NCBI GenBank assembly: GCA_947626785.1
Contig: CANQTO010000001.1
Coordinates: forward strand, 1 to 64,000
Reading direction: 5' to 3'
DNA: 64,000 nt
Origin: an uncultured Oscillospiraceae bacterium
GTDB taxonomy: Bacteria > Bacillota > Clostridia > Oscillospirales > Oscillospiraceae
Positions 1-7,688 of the stretch are shown here, piece after piece. Numbering within the stretch: the stretch's first letter is position 1; every line of letters begins with the position of its first letter. A program made the position numbers and the translations under genes. The notes beneath the pieces were generated by a model that did not search any database, was not told where the DNA came from, and saw only the letters and a program-made list of their open reading frames with translations.

Positions 1-236
1 CAAACTTTCTGAAAGAAACACTGGAAATCTTCCTTGCTTTGGACTATAATACTTCTTGGTGTATTTTGTTGTCACAACCAAAATTATACCAAAAAAGGAG
101 AGAGTTACCAAGGTCTTCCTTGGCAACTCTCTTCTTTTTTTCAGGGACTTTTTTCACAGCCCCTTTTAATTTACTTGTTACTTGCAATTAAGTACGATTC
201 CGCCTTTATCAAAATAGACCATGGCTTCACCTTTCG
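1..236. other. Left edge, no gene supported
   Basis: The first 236 bases hold no convincing gene. They contain one strong hairpin (listed separately) followed by AT-rich sequence leading to the stop codon of the TfoX-like gene. A possible reading frame from base 34 runs through the hairpin and antisense to the next gene, has no ribosome binding site, and is rejected. Confidence 0.6.
100..141 (+). terminator. Rho-independent terminator, probably bidirectional
   Basis: A near-perfect stem (GAGAGTT-A-CCAAGG paired with CCTTGG-C-AACTCTC, loop TCTT) is followed by a T-rich run at 132-141. On the other strand the six A residues at 91-96 provide the U-run, so it could also end transcripts of the minus-strand TfoX-like gene. 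The + strand gene that it terminates would lie left of the window. Confidence 0.85.
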
Positions 237-560
237 TCATCGGTTTTTCTTTTTAGGCTTTTGCTCCGGAAGTTCCTCGACCATTGCCCGAAACAGATCG
301 GTCAAAAATGCTCTGTCGTCCACGTTATCGACGAGCAGCATTTCTTTTACGCCTTCATATGGCAATTCAAAAGGGGCATCCGGCATGAGCGTTTTTGCCG
401 ATCTTGTCGGCTTTACAAGCAACCGGTCGTCGTAGATCCCGCCGACGATCTTGCCGTTGACATACAGAATATATTCGCCCATCATCGCGCGAGCCGAAAC
501 GCCGTCCAGCTCCGACAACTGCTCTAAAATAAATTCTAAATACTGTTTGCTCGACGCCAT
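237..560 (-). CDS. TfoX N-terminal domain protein
   Basis: This 107-residue protein is a stand-alone TfoX N-terminal domain, as in the competence regulator TfoX/Sxy; many small stand-alone members have no known role. The family signature is visible: MMGEY at residues 26-30, then the G-G-x-YDDRLLVK region (40-50) and PYEG (67-70). The C-terminus ends in a lysine-rich tail. I chose ATG at 560 because a GGGAGGGAC ribosome binding site sits just before it; a start at 617 would overlap the end of the upstream GNAT gene and has no such site. It lies 28 bases downstream of the GNAT gene and is probably cotranscribed. No competence function can be claimed. Confidence 0.8.
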   Translation of the reverse strand: MASSKQYLEFILEQLSELDGVSARAMMGEYILYVNGKIVGGIYDDRLLVKPTRSAKTLMPDAPFELPYEGVKEMLLVDNVDDRAFLTDLFRAMVEELPEQKPKKKNR

Positions 561-588
561 AACAGTCCCTCCCGTGTTTTTTGCTGCA

Positions 589-1383
589 TTATTTGATTTC
601 CTCTTGCCATTTTCCATTCATTTTCTCAACGAGGGCGGCAGGCTTGGCCGTCATCTCCACCCATGCGGGGCGAAAACCGCTTTTGATGGCGTTTCGCACC
701 GATTTGATGTTCGACCATGCGGCGCAGTAAAACGGCACCTTGCCCCGCTTCAGGATTTCCAGCGCCAGCCGGCTCGTCAGCGCCGAGGCGACGCCCTGCC
801 TGCGGTAGTCAGGCAGCACGTCAATGCCGATCTGCCACATACCGTCGCAGTCGGCGGAGCAGGCGGCAAGGCCGATGAGCGCACCGCCGTCGTAGGCGCC
901 GACGCCCAAAACGTCCAGCTCCCTGCGCTTTTCGCAGAGCGCATTGCTCCACTGGCTCGTGTAGAGCGCCGAAAAATCAGCGGAGTGTAAAAGTCTCATT
1001 TGGCAGGGGCAGTCCAAAGGCCGCAGCACACGCAGATCGGGCAGAAAATATTCCGCCATGAAGCAGATACGCAGGCCGTCCTTTTGCAGCGCGTCGTTCA
1101 AAACGTGCAGATTGGGCGTTTCAAAGCAATGTTCGACCGGGAAACGATGGATATAGCCGGTCACGACGGCACGGTGTTTCTCATTAATTGAGGCGACAAT
1201 ATTCGTTCCGTAGGAGATGAGATGACAGTCAAACGGCAGGGAAAGGTACTTCCTCGCCTTCGGGTTCGCAGCCGATTCCACCACTACGTTTTCCGGGCGC
1301 AGAAAATCCTCTGCCCGGCAGTTTGCGTCGATGGCCGATTGCTCCATGGCAATCTGCAAAATCTTCTCGTTGGTAAGATCCAT
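589..1383 (-). CDS. GNAT family N-acetyltransferase
   Basis: A 264-residue protein whose C-terminal half is a GNAT acyl-CoA-dependent acetyltransferase fold. The acetyl-CoA-binding motif A is clear at about 184-200, with the pyrophosphate loop RRQGVA at 194-199. The N-terminal 130 residues have no motif I recognise, although a bipartite layout of this kind is common in clostridial GNAT proteins. The substrate cannot be inferred. The start at 1383 has a GAGGT ribosome binding site and an extended -10 promoter about 45 bases upstream. It is first in a two-gene unit with the TfoX-like gene and divergent from the ferredoxin gene. Confidence 0.82.
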   Translation of the reverse strand: MDLTNEKILQIAMEQSAIDANCRAEDFLRPENVVVESAANPKARKYLSLPFDCHLISYGTNIVASINEKHRAVVTGYIHRFPVEHCFETPNLHVLNDALQKDGLRICFMAEYFLPDLRVLRPLDCPCQMRLLHSADFSALYTSQWSNALCEKRRELDVLGVGAYDGGALIGLAACSADCDGMWQIGIDVLPDYRRQGVASALTSRLALEILKRGKVPFYCAAWSNIKSVRNAIKSGFRPAWVEMTAKPAALVEKMNGKWQEEIK

Positions 1384-1425
1384 AGTAGACCTCGCTTTAG
1401 CGTGCTGCCGCTCTTTTACGATTCC

Positions 1426-1434
1426 ATTATAGCA
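1426..1434 (-). promoter_or_regulatory. Extended -10 promoter for the GNAT gene
   Basis: On the minus strand the sequence reads TGC-TATAAT, a perfect extended -10 element, about 43 bases upstream of the GNAT start. No good -35 box is seen at 17 bases, which is tolerated by extended -10 promoters. Confidence 0.6.
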
Positions 1435-1493
1435 TGAAAAAATGGCTTTTTCTACCGTTGTCCGCAGAAAAGCGGCGGCAAGGATCGCCCCCC

Positions 1494-1521
1494 TTGATTC
1501 AGGGCGGATTTCTGTTATAAT
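1494..1521 (+). promoter_or_regulatory. Sigma-A-type promoter for the ferredoxin gene
   Basis: TTGATT (1494-1499), a 16-base spacer and TATAAT (1516-1521) lie 43 bases upstream of the ferredoxin start, divergent from the GNAT promoter. Confidence 0.65.
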
Positions 1522-1564
1522 ATTCCATAGATTCGCTCTATATTTCTACGACGGAGGGAAAGAA

Positions 1565-2275
1565 ATGATCCGAAAGATCGTACATATCGACCAGAAAAAG
1601 TGTAACGGCTGCGGCGCCTGCGCGGCGGCCTGCCACGAGGGGGCTATCGCCATGGAGGGCGGCAAGGCCCGCCTCATCCGGGATGACTACTGCGACGGTA
1701 TGGGGGACTGCCTGCCCCAGTGCCCCGCCGGGGCCATCTCCTTTGAGGAGCGGGAGGCCGCGGCCTATGACGCGGCGGCGGTGGCCGAGAACATGAAGAA
1801 GAGAGTGCCCCTGGCGGGGCACGTCCACAGCTGTCCCGGCTCCCGGAGCCGGGCGCTGCACCACGGCCCGGAGCCGGGTCCCGGGATGCCGCCCCCGCCG
1901 GTACTGGGTTCCCAGCTGCGCAACTGGCCGCCTCAGATCAAGCTGGCCCCGGTGCGGGCCCCCTATTTTGACGCGGCCAAGCTGCTGGTCGCCGCGGACT
2001 GCACCGCCTATGCCTACGCCAATATCCACCCGGATTTCATGCGCGGGCGCGTGACGCTGATCGGCTGCCCCAAGCTGGACGCGGTGGACTACAGCGAGAA
2101 GCTGACGGAGATCATCCGGCAGAACGATGTGCGGAGCGTGACCGTCCTGCGCATGGAAGTGCCCTGCTGCGGCGGCCTGGAGATGGCCGTCAAGCGGGCG
2201 CTCCAGGCCAGCGGGAAGTTCATCCCCTGGCAGGTGGTGACGGTCTCCGCTGAAGGAAATATTCTGGATAATTAA
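1565..2275 (+). CDS. 4Fe-4S ferredoxin-type protein
   Basis: A 236-residue iron-sulfur protein. The N-terminus carries a complete C-x2-C-x2-C-x3-C cluster motif (Cys13, 16, 19, 23). A second motif at Cys43, Cys49 and Cys53 lacks the second cysteine (Met46 occupies it), a form common in this clostridial family (YCDG-x-G-x-C pattern). The C-terminal 130 residues hold a conserved GCPKLD segment and a VPCCGG motif whose cysteines may bind metal or act in redox. It probably shuttles electrons, but the partner is unknown; the nitroreductase 13 bases downstream is a plausible partner by context only. ATG at 1565 was chosen because GGAGGG precedes it; the reading frame extends upstream without a ribosome binding site. 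Confidence 0.82.
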   Translation: MIRKIVHIDQKKCNGCGACAAACHEGAIAMEGGKARLIRDDYCDGMGDCLPQCPAGAISFEEREAAAYDAAAVAENMKKRVPLAGHVHSCPGSRSRALHHGPEPGPGMPPPPVLGSQLRNWPPQIKLAPVRAPYFDAAKLLVAADCTAYAYANIHPDFMRGRVTLIGCPKLDAVDYSEKLTEIIRQNDVRSVTVLRMEVPCCGGLEMAVKRALQASGKFIPWQVVTVSAEGNILDN

Positions 2276-2288
2276 GGAGGAAACAGCG

Positions 2289-2801
2289 ATGGAATTTAAA
2301 GAGGTAGTCAAAAACCGGTACTCCTGCAAGAAGTATGACGGGCGGCAGATCGGCGAAGAACAGCTGAAGGCGGTCTTAGAGGCGGGGCGCCTAGCTCCTA
2401 CAGCCAAGAACCTCCAGGAGCAGAAGGTCTACGTGATCCAGTCCCCGGAGGGCCTGGCGAAGATCGACAGCCTGACGCCCTGCCGTTATGGCGCGCCCAC
2501 GGTGCTGGCGGTGGCCTTTGACCGGGACGATGTGTACACCTATCCCGGCGGCAAGCGGAACTCGGGCGTGGAGGACGCGACGATCGTGGCGACCCATATG
2601 GTGCTGGCGGCCTGCGACGCGGGGCTGGACAGCTGCTGGCTGAATAACTTTGACCCGGAGGCCGCGGCGCGGGCCCTGGGCCTGCCGGAGAATGAGGAGG
2701 TCCTGATGCTGATGGACCTGGGCTACGCCGCCGAGGGCGCGGGCCCGCTGCCCAACCACGGCAAGCGGAAACCCCTGGAGGAGACGGTGAAGGTGCTGTG
2801 A
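2289..2801 (+). CDS. Nitroreductase family protein (FMN-dependent)
   Basis: A compact 170-residue nitroreductase-fold flavoprotein, expected to bind FMN and reduce nitro compounds, quinones or similar acceptors with NAD(P)H. The N-terminal RYSCKKYD stretch (about 10-17) matches the R-x-S-x-R-x-[FY] FMN-phosphate-binding start of the family. RLAPTAKNLQ (about 34-43) and the later GLDSCWL segment are also typical. It follows the ferredoxin gene with a strong AAGGAGG ribosome binding site, so the two are likely one operon. The physiological substrate is not visible from sequence. Confidence 0.88.
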   Translation: MEFKEVVKNRYSCKKYDGRQIGEEQLKAVLEAGRLAPTAKNLQEQKVYVIQSPEGLAKIDSLTPCRYGAPTVLAVAFDRDDVYTYPGGKRNSGVEDATIVATHMVLAACDAGLDSCWLNNFDPEAAARALGLPENEEVLMLMDLGYAAEGAGPLPNHGKRKPLEETVKVL

Positions 2802-2844
2802 GATAGATAAAGAAGTCTACATTTGTCCGCACAGCGGACACCAC

Positions 2845-2979
2845 ACCTTTTCACTCTTCACTATTACTTATTACATTACTTATTACTTCCAAAAATCGGC
2901 AAGGCGATTTCTGAGCGAAGAGTGAATAGTGAAGAGTGAAGAAGTAAAAATCGGCAAGGCTGGCGCCTCGCCGATTTTT
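2845..2979. repeat. AT-rich inverted and direct repeats beside the tmRNA 3' end
   Basis: In the gap after the nitroreductase gene, low-complexity arms built from TTCACTCTTCACTATTACTT-type units (about 2852-2889) are partly complementary to GAGTGAATAGTGAAGAGTGA-type units (about 2919-2940). The 15-mer AAAAATCGGCAAGGC occurs twice, at 2891-2905 and 2946-2960; the second copy forms the tmRNA terminator. The AT-richness and repetition stand out against the GC-rich genome. Confidence 0.65.
2946..2979 (-). terminator. Bidirectional terminator between nitroreductase and tmRNA
   Basis: AAAAATCGGC pairs with GCCGATTTTT around a GC-rich, partly paired loop, giving U-runs on both strands. It can end the ferredoxin-nitroreductase transcript and the tmRNA precursor. 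The outer base of the stem is the T complementary to the final A of the encoded CCA end of tmRNA. Confidence 0.8.
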
Positions 2980-3326
2980 GGTGGAGATGAGGGGAGTTGA
3001 ACCCCTGTCCGAAAGCGCTTTGACAGGAACTTCTCCGGGCGCAGGCGGTCGTTTACATTCCCTCGCCTGAGCGCGGGCCGCCACGCTCAGAGGTTTGGTA
3101 GCTTCATGATTCATGGCCGGCGCAAAGCTTTGCCGGCGCACGGGCACCACTTGTCGACGCCCCATCCCGGGCCGTGGTCCTCCCGGGCGGGACGCTCGCT
3201 ATTTAAGCAGCGAGAAGAACAGTGTTATCGTTGTTCTTTAATTTATAAAATGCCCATTTTAAGGATGGTAGGCGCATCCGCCCGCTGTTCCTGCCTCCAC
3301 ACCCCCGTCGAAACCGGTACATCCCC
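2979..3326 (-). ncRNA. ssrA: Transfer-messenger RNA (tmRNA)
   Basis: A one-piece tmRNA of about 348 nt. The 5' end GGGGATG pairs with CATCTCC just before an encoded CCA, and the T-arm GGTTCAACTCC lies next to it. The tag frame is readable on the minus strand across 3253-3203 and ends in N-N-D-N-T-V-L-L-A-A followed by TAA; the exact resume codon is uncertain. tmRNA with SmpB rescues stalled ribosomes and tags the peptide for proteolysis; the -LAA end is the expected degron. smpB lies about 0.6 kb upstream on the same strand, with a cyclophilin gene between. Confidence 0.95.
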
Positions 3327-3423
3327 AAATTTTAAATTAGGAATGTGGAATGAGAAATTAGGAATTGAGGACGAAGGAGTTTGATCCTCCTTTCATTCCT
3401 CATTCCTAATTCTTAATTTCTAA
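3327..3423. repeat. AT-rich imperfect long hairpin repeat upstream of tmRNA
   Basis: The gap between tmRNA and the cyclophilin stop codon consists of AATTAGGAATG/GGAATGAG-type units followed by their approximate complement (TTCATTCCTCATTCCTAATT), forming a long imperfect hairpin around GGAG-tttgat-CCTCC. It resembles interspersed AT-rich intergenic repeats of GC-rich Firmicutes. The tmRNA promoter must lie in or beyond it; no consensus promoter is clear. Confidence 0.6.
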
Positions 3424-3942
3424 TTAGACTTTGACGGGCTCCGGGTAGTCCACGCCGAAGGTCTCGACCGTGACCTTCTTCATCACCTGGGGCGTCCGGG
3501 GCTTGTCGTTATAATCCGTGCGCACCTGGCAGATCCGGTCCACCGCCTCGATGCCCTCCGTCACCTTGCCGAAGGCGGCATACTGCCCGTCCAGATGGGA
3601 GGCGTCGTCGTGCATGATGAAGAACTGGCTGCCGGCGGAGTTGGGGATCATGGTGCGTGCCATGGAGAGGACGCCCCGCTCGTGCTTCAGGTCATTCTTG
3701 AAGCCGTTGGAGGTGAACTCGCCCTTGATGCTGTAGCCCGGGCCGCCGGTGCCGGTGCCCTTGGGGTCACCACCCTGGATCATGAAGCCGGGGATGACCC
3801 GGTGGAAGATCACACCGTCATAAAAGCCCTTCTTCACCAGGGAGATGAAGTTGTTCACCGTGTTGGGGGCGATCTCAGGGTAGAGCTCCGCCTTGATCAC
3901 GTCCCCATTGGCCATTTCAATCGTTACGATCGGATTGCTCAT
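3424..3942 (-). CDS. Cyclophilin-type peptidyl-prolyl isomerase
   Basis: A 172-residue single-domain cyclophilin, catalysing cis-trans isomerisation of X-Pro bonds in the cytoplasm (no signal peptide). The active-site motifs are intact: FHRVIPGF (46-53) with the catalytic Arg48, QGGDP (56-60), GSQFFI (104-109) and LDGQYAAFG (117-125). Its ATG overlaps the smpB stop by four bases (ATGA), so the two are translationally coupled. PpiB-type proteins assist protein folding; the link with the ribosome-rescue genes is only positional. Confidence 0.95.
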   Translation of the reverse strand: MSNPIVTIEMANGDVIKAELYPEIAPNTVNNFISLVKKGFYDGVIFHRVIPGFMIQGGDPKGTGTGGPGYSIKGEFTSNGFKNDLKHERGVLSMARTMIPNSAGSQFFIMHDDASHLDGQYAAFGKVTEGIEAVDRICQVRTDYNDKPRTPQVMKKVTVETFGVDYPEPVKV

Positions 3943-4412
3943 AAATCGTTTTTCTCCTTCAATATTCTGTCTATGTCTCGTTTGCTCTGGCGTTCGGCCT
4001 CCGCGTCCCGCTTGTCATGGAGCTTCTTGCCCTTGCACAGGCCCAGCTCCAGCTTGACGCGGCTGTCCTTAAAATACAGCGAGAGGGGGACCAGGGCCAC
4101 CCCGTCCTGCATGACGCGGGCGTTGAGCTTCACGATCTCCCGCTTGTGCATCAGCAGGCGGCGGGGCCGCACCGGGTCCTTATTGAAAATGTTGCCGTGT
4201 TCGTAGGGGCTGATGTGCATGCCCCGGACGAAGAGCTCCCCGCCCTTCACGGTACAAAAGGAGTCCTTCAGATTGACCTGGCCCGCCCGGATGGACTTGA
4301 CCTCCGTCCCGACCAGCTCGATCCCGGCCTCATAGCGCTCCAGCACAAAGTATTCATGAAAGGCCTTCCGGTTCTCGGCCACGCGCTTGATGCCCGTCTG
4401 CTTCGGCGCCAT
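3939..4412 (-). CDS. smpB: SsrA-binding protein SmpB
   Basis: 157 residues, the usual length for SmpB, the small protein that binds the tRNA-like domain of tmRNA and places it in the A site of stalled ribosomes. The conserved core runs ENRKAFHEY (13-21), [11 protein letters not shown] (30-40), [10 protein letters not shown] (51-60) and HISPYEHG (66-73), with a basic C-terminal tail that in this family folds into the empty mRNA channel. It is coupled to the cyclophilin gene downstream, with the tmRNA gene following on the same strand. Confidence 0.97.
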   Translation of the reverse strand: MAPKQTGIKRVAENRKAFHEYFVLERYEAGIELVGTEVKSIRAGQVNLKDSFCTVKGGELFVRGMHISPYEHGNIFNKDPVRPRRLLMHKREIVKLNARVMQDGVALVPLSLYFKDSRVKLELGLCKGKKLHDKRDAEAERQSKRDIDRILKEKNDL

Positions 4413-4499
4413 GCGTTCACATCCCTTCGCCGAAGCTATTCTAACACAGGCCGGGAGAAAATAAAAGAGGAAATTGTGAATTTGCCGCCTTATGCCGCC

Positions 4500-4742
4500 C
4501 TAACTCCGCCGGAGCCGGGGGAAGGGCTCCGCCAGCCGGCGCAGCCGGGGGGACCGGGGCCGGGCGATCAGGAGAAACCGGCCCTCTAAGCAAAAGAGCT
4601 CCGCCTCCATATCCGCCCAGGCGGGAAAGCCCGCCGAGAGCAGCAGCGCCTGGACCGCCCACCGAAGCACGCCCCAGTCCGGCCTGGGACCGGGGGACAG
4701 GAGCAGGACCACACAGTCCCGTGATATGTGATATGTAACCAT
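4500..4742 (-). CDS. Possible small protein upstream of smpB
   Basis: An 80-residue reading frame from ATG at 4742, preceded by GAGGTG at a fair distance. The product starts MVTYHISRDC, has a hydrophobic stretch and a central D-W-G-V-L-R-W segment, and ends in an Arg/Pro-rich tail. It lies on the same strand as smpB, 87 bases upstream, and downstream of plausible minus-strand promoter elements. I do not recognise a family. The Arg/Pro-rich tail could also be a chance frame in GC-rich DNA, so this is tentative. Confidence 0.35.
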   Translation of the reverse strand: MVTYHISRDCVVLLLSPGPRPDWGVLRWAVQALLLSAGFPAWADMEAELFCLEGRFLLIARPRSPRLRRLAEPFPRLRRS

Positions 4743-4930
4743 ACTGCACCTCGTATGCAAAATTATGTCTCTGAATTGACTTTTTCAACGGATCAAGCCC
4801 TATTATATGAAAAATTTTTCGTTTTTTCACTGCAAAAAATCTGGAAATACGGGGAAAGCTGTGATATACTGGTGAACAGCAATTATGTAAATCATTTTCA
4901 TTATGACTCGGTTCAAAAGGAGGCCTCCCT
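4743..4930. other. Divergent intergenic region smpB side / NUDIX gene
   Basis: AT-rich spacer carrying promoter-like elements both ways. On the minus strand TTGAAA (4783-4788) with CATAAT (4762-4767), and separately TATAAT (4802-4807), could drive the small gene and smpB. The + strand promoter of the NUDIX gene is listed on its own. Nothing else is visible. Confidence 0.45.
4842..4870 (+). promoter_or_regulatory. Promoter for the NUDIX gene
   Basis: TGGAAA (4842-4847), a 17-base spacer and an extended -10 TGA-TATACT (4862-4870), about 60 bases before the NUDIX start codon. Confidence 0.6.
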
Positions 4931-5476
4931 ATGGATTATCCGGAAGAGCGGATCGGCGGCGAGATCAAGTACAAGGGGATCATCGTCACGGTGCGTTTGG
5001 ATCAGGCCAGGCTCGTTAACGGCGATCTGGTCAAGAGAGAGGTGGTGGAGCACCCAGGAGGCGTGACCATCCTGCCTGTGGACGGGGAGGGAAACTGCAC
5101 GCTGGTGCGGCAGTTTCGCTATCCCTTCGGCAGGATGATGCTGGAAGCCCCGGCCGGCAAGCTGGAGCCGGGGGAGGACCACCGGACCTGCGCCGAGAGG
5201 GAGCTGTCCGAGGAGACAGGCCTGACGGCGGACCGGCTCATCTACCTGGGCGGCTGCTGCACGTCCCCCGGCTTTTCTACCGAGGTGCTGCACATCTATC
5301 TGGCCCTGGGGCTCCACCCTGGACAGAGCCACCCGGACCAGGACGAGTTTTTGAATGTGGAGAAAATGAGCCTGGAGAAGCTGGTCGAATTGGTGATGAA
5401 CGGCGAGATCGACGACGCCAAGACCATCGTGGCGGCCCTGAAGGCCCAGAAGTTCCTGGAAAAAGAGGGCGTCTAA
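4931..5476 (+). CDS. NUDIX hydrolase, ADP-ribose pyrophosphatase type
   Basis: 181 residues. The complete Nudix box G-x5-E-x7-R-E-L-x-E-E-x-G-L is present at about 75-97, which binds the catalytic Mg2+ ions. The order N-terminal beta domain, AGKLEPGE, box, then GCCTSPGFSTE downstream matches the ADP-ribose pyrophosphatase (NudF/YqkG) group, which splits ADP-ribose into AMP and ribose 5-phosphate. Start ATG at 4931 follows AAAAGGAGG. It has its own promoter and a second promoter follows for murA, so it is probably monocistronic. Confidence 0.9.
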   Translation: MDYPEERIGGEIKYKGIIVTVRLDQARLVNGDLVKREVVEHPGGVTILPVDGEGNCTLVRQFRYPFGRMMLEAPAGKLEPGEDHRTCAERELSEETGLTADRLIYLGGCCTSPGFSTEVLHIYLALGLHPGQSHPDQDEFLNVEKMSLEKLVELVMNGEIDDAKTIVAALKAQKFLEKEGV

Positions 5477-5507
5477 AGGCAGTTCATCCCCTAAATTGAG
5501 AAAACTG

Positions 5508-5536
5508 TTGCTATCTACCGCAAGATGTGGTAATAT
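5508..5536 (+). promoter_or_regulatory. Promoter for the murA1 operon
   Basis: TTGCTA (5508-5513), 17-base spacer, TAATAT (5531-5536), about 57 bases upstream of the murA start. Confidence 0.55.
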
Positions 5537-5592
5537 TAACATTCGGAAGGCCTTTGCCCGGTCCGCTCCGAGTTCAATGGAAGGTGTACGTT

Positions 5593-6897
5593 TTGGAAAA
5601 ATACGTGATCAAAGGCGGCATCGAGCTGCACGGAGAAGTGGAGATCAGCGGCGCTAAGAACGCCGCCGTGGCGATCATCCCCGCTGCCCTGCTGGTGGAC
5701 GGGGTCTGCCGCATAGAAAATATCCCCCAGATCAGCGACACCGATATGCTGCTGACCATCCTGTCCGAGCTGGGGGCCAAGGTCAGCTTTATCAACCTCT
5801 CGACCATCGAGATAGACTGCACCAAGGTGCATTTTCAGGACGCGCCCTATGAGCTGATGCGGAAGATCCGCGCGTCCTATTATTTGATCGGCTCCATGCT
5901 GGGCCGCTTCGGCAGCGCCAGGACCACCATGCCCGGCGGCTGCAATTTCGGCGTCCGGCCTATCGACATGCACATCAAGGGCATGACCGCTATGGGCGCG
6001 GAGGTGAATGTCAAGAACGGCTTCGTCAACGCCGCCGCGGCCGACGGCAGGCTCCACGGGGCCCGGATCTATCTGGACAAGGTCTCCGTGGGCGCTACCA
6101 TGAATATCATGATGGCCGCCACCCTGGCCCAGGGCCGGACCATCATCGAGAACGCCGCCCGGGAGCCCCATATCGTGGACCTGGCCAACTTCCTCAACTC
6201 CATGGGCGCGGATGTCCGCGGCGCGGGCACCGACACCATCAAGATCAACGGCGTGGACAAGCTCCACGGCGGGAGCTATACCATCATCCCCGACCAGATC
6301 GAGGCCGGCACCTATATGGTGGCCGCCGCCGCCACCGGCGGGGAAGTGCTGGTGAAGAACGTGATCCCCAAGCATCTGGAGTGCATCAGCGCCAAGCTCC
6401 GGGAGACGGGCACCATCGTCCAGGAGTACGAGGACGCGGTCCTGGTCAAAGGGGCCAGCACCCTGCGCCGGGTGAATATCAAGACCCTGCCGTACCCCGG
6501 CTTCCCCACGGACATGCAGCCCCAGATGGGGACGCTGCTGTGCCTGGCCTCGGGGACTTCGGTCATCACCGAGGGCATCTACGACAACCGCTTTAAGTAC
6601 GTCAACGAGCTGCGCAAGATGGGCGCGGAGATCCAGGTGGACGGCCGCATCGCCATTATCGAGGGCGGCACGGGCCTGACAGGGGCCCCTGTCCAGGCCT
6701 GCGACCTGCGGGCCGGGGCCGCCATGGTCATCGCGGGCATGTGCGCCTCCGGGACCACGGTCATCGAGGATATCCACTATATCGAGCGGGGCTATGAAAA
6801 TTTTGTGGGCAAGCTCAAGAACCTGGGCGCGGACATCACCATCGTCAACTTCCCGGATGAGCCGGACGGCAATGATAAGATCCTGACCCTCTTTTGA
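5593..6897 (+). CDS. murA: UDP-N-acetylglucosamine 1-carboxyvinyltransferase (first copy)
   Basis: 434 residues, full length for MurA, which transfers enolpyruvate from PEP to UDP-GlcNAc in the first committed step of peptidoglycan synthesis. Lys22-Asn23 in ISGAKNA and the catalytic Cys117 in GGCNFGVRP are intact; this Cys is the one alkylated by fosfomycin in the family. I chose TTG at 5593 because the protein then begins [M]EKYVIKGG like other MurA proteins and AAGGTG sits six bases ahead; an upstream ATG would add a poorly conserved extension. A second murA lies at 34905. This copy starts an operon whose next gene overlaps its stop codon. Confidence 0.95.
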   Translation: MEKYVIKGGIELHGEVEISGAKNAAVAIIPAALLVDGVCRIENIPQISDTDMLLTILSELGAKVSFINLSTIEIDCTKVHFQDAPYELMRKIRASYYLIGSMLGRFGSARTTMPGGCNFGVRPIDMHIKGMTAMGAEVNVKNGFVNAAAADGRLHGARIYLDKVSVGATMNIMMAATLAQGRTIIENAAREPHIVDLANFLNSMGADVRGAGTDTIKINGVDKLHGGSYTIIPDQIEAGTYMVAAAATGGEVLVKNVIPKHLECISAKLRETGTIVQEYEDAVLVKGASTLRRVNIKTLPYPGFPTDMQPQMGTLLCLASGTSVITEGIYDNRFKYVNELRKMGAEIQVDGRIAIIEGGTGLTGAPVQACDLRAGAAMVIAGMCASGTTVIEDIHYIERGYENFVGKLKNLGADITIVNFPDEPDGNDKILTLF

Positions 6898-7688
6898 TGA
6901 AGGTTTTCGTGTTTGCCAGCGGTTCCAGCGGGAACTGCCTCCTTATCTCCAGCGGTGATACGAATATTTTGATCGACGCCGGGATTTCTCTGCGCAGGCT
7001 GTCCGCGGCCCTCGCGCAGACAGGCCATACAATGCGAGATATCGGCGGAGTGCTCATAACTCATGAGCACTCCGATCATATTTCCGGGCTGAAGAGCCTG
7101 ATAAAAAAGGGTGAATTTCCCATCTGCGCCCCCCGGACGGTGGCCAGCCGCCTGCGGGGGATGCTGCCGGAGATCGAAGAGCGGCTCCGGGTCGTCCCAG
7201 TGGGGGAGAGCTTCCAACTGGGGGACCTGTCCGTCCGGGCTTTCCACACCTCCCACGACACCGATGAGAGCGTGGGTTACCGGGTGGAGGGCGAGGGCGT
7301 CTTCGCCCTGGCGACGGACACCGGCTGCGTGACGGAGGAGATCGAGGCGGGGCTCCGGGGAGCGGGGACCGTTCTCATCGAGGCCAACCACGACGAGGAG
7401 ATGCTCCGCTACGGGCCCTATCCTGTGTATTTGAAGAGGCGCATTTTGTCCGAGCACGGGCACCTGTCCAACGCCGCCTGCGCTCAGCTTGCCCGCCGCC
7501 TGGCGGACAGCGGCACCCGGCGGATCATCCTGGGGCACCTGAGCCGGGAGAACAACCGGCCGGAGAAGGCCCTAAAGGCCGTGTCCTCCGCTTTGGAGGG
7601 CTGCGGCGCGGAGCTCTGCTGCGCGCCGGTGCTGGGCTGCCTGGAGCTGCCTGTGGAAGAGGCGAAGCTATGCTTGCTGTCAAACTGA
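6897..7688 (+). CDS. walJ: MBL-fold hydrolase, WalJ/YycJ type
   Basis: 263 residues with a metallo-beta-lactamase fold. The metal site H-x-H-x-D-H is seen as HEHSDH (56-61), followed by THTSHD-like (FHTSHD) and later metal ligands (ATDTG, about 140; GHLS near 216). Start and length match the YycJ/WalJ family, which is linked in Bacillus to the WalKR cell-wall system and, in some studies, to a 5'-3' exonuclease role in mismatch repair. Here it has no WalKR neighbour. The ATG overlaps the murA stop by one base and the gene overlaps rlmH by 19 bases, as in other Firmicutes where walJ and rlmH are close. Confidence 0.85.
   Translation: MKVFVFASGSSGNCLLISSGDTNILIDAGISLRRLSAALAQTGHTMRDIGGVLITHEHSDHISGLKSLIKKGEFPICAPRTVASRLRGMLPEIEERLRVVPVGESFQLGDLSVRAFHTSHDTDESVGYRVEGEGVFALATDTGCVTEEIEAGLRGAGTVLIEANHDEEMLRYGPYPVYLKRRILSEHGHLSNAACAQLARRLADSGTRRIILGHLSRENNRPEKALKAVSSALEGCGAELCCAPVLGCLELPVEEAKLCLLSN

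Noticed and set aside
34..435. A 133-codon frame at the left edge
   Set aside because: It runs through a terminator hairpin and antisense to the TfoX-like gene and lacks a ribosome binding site.
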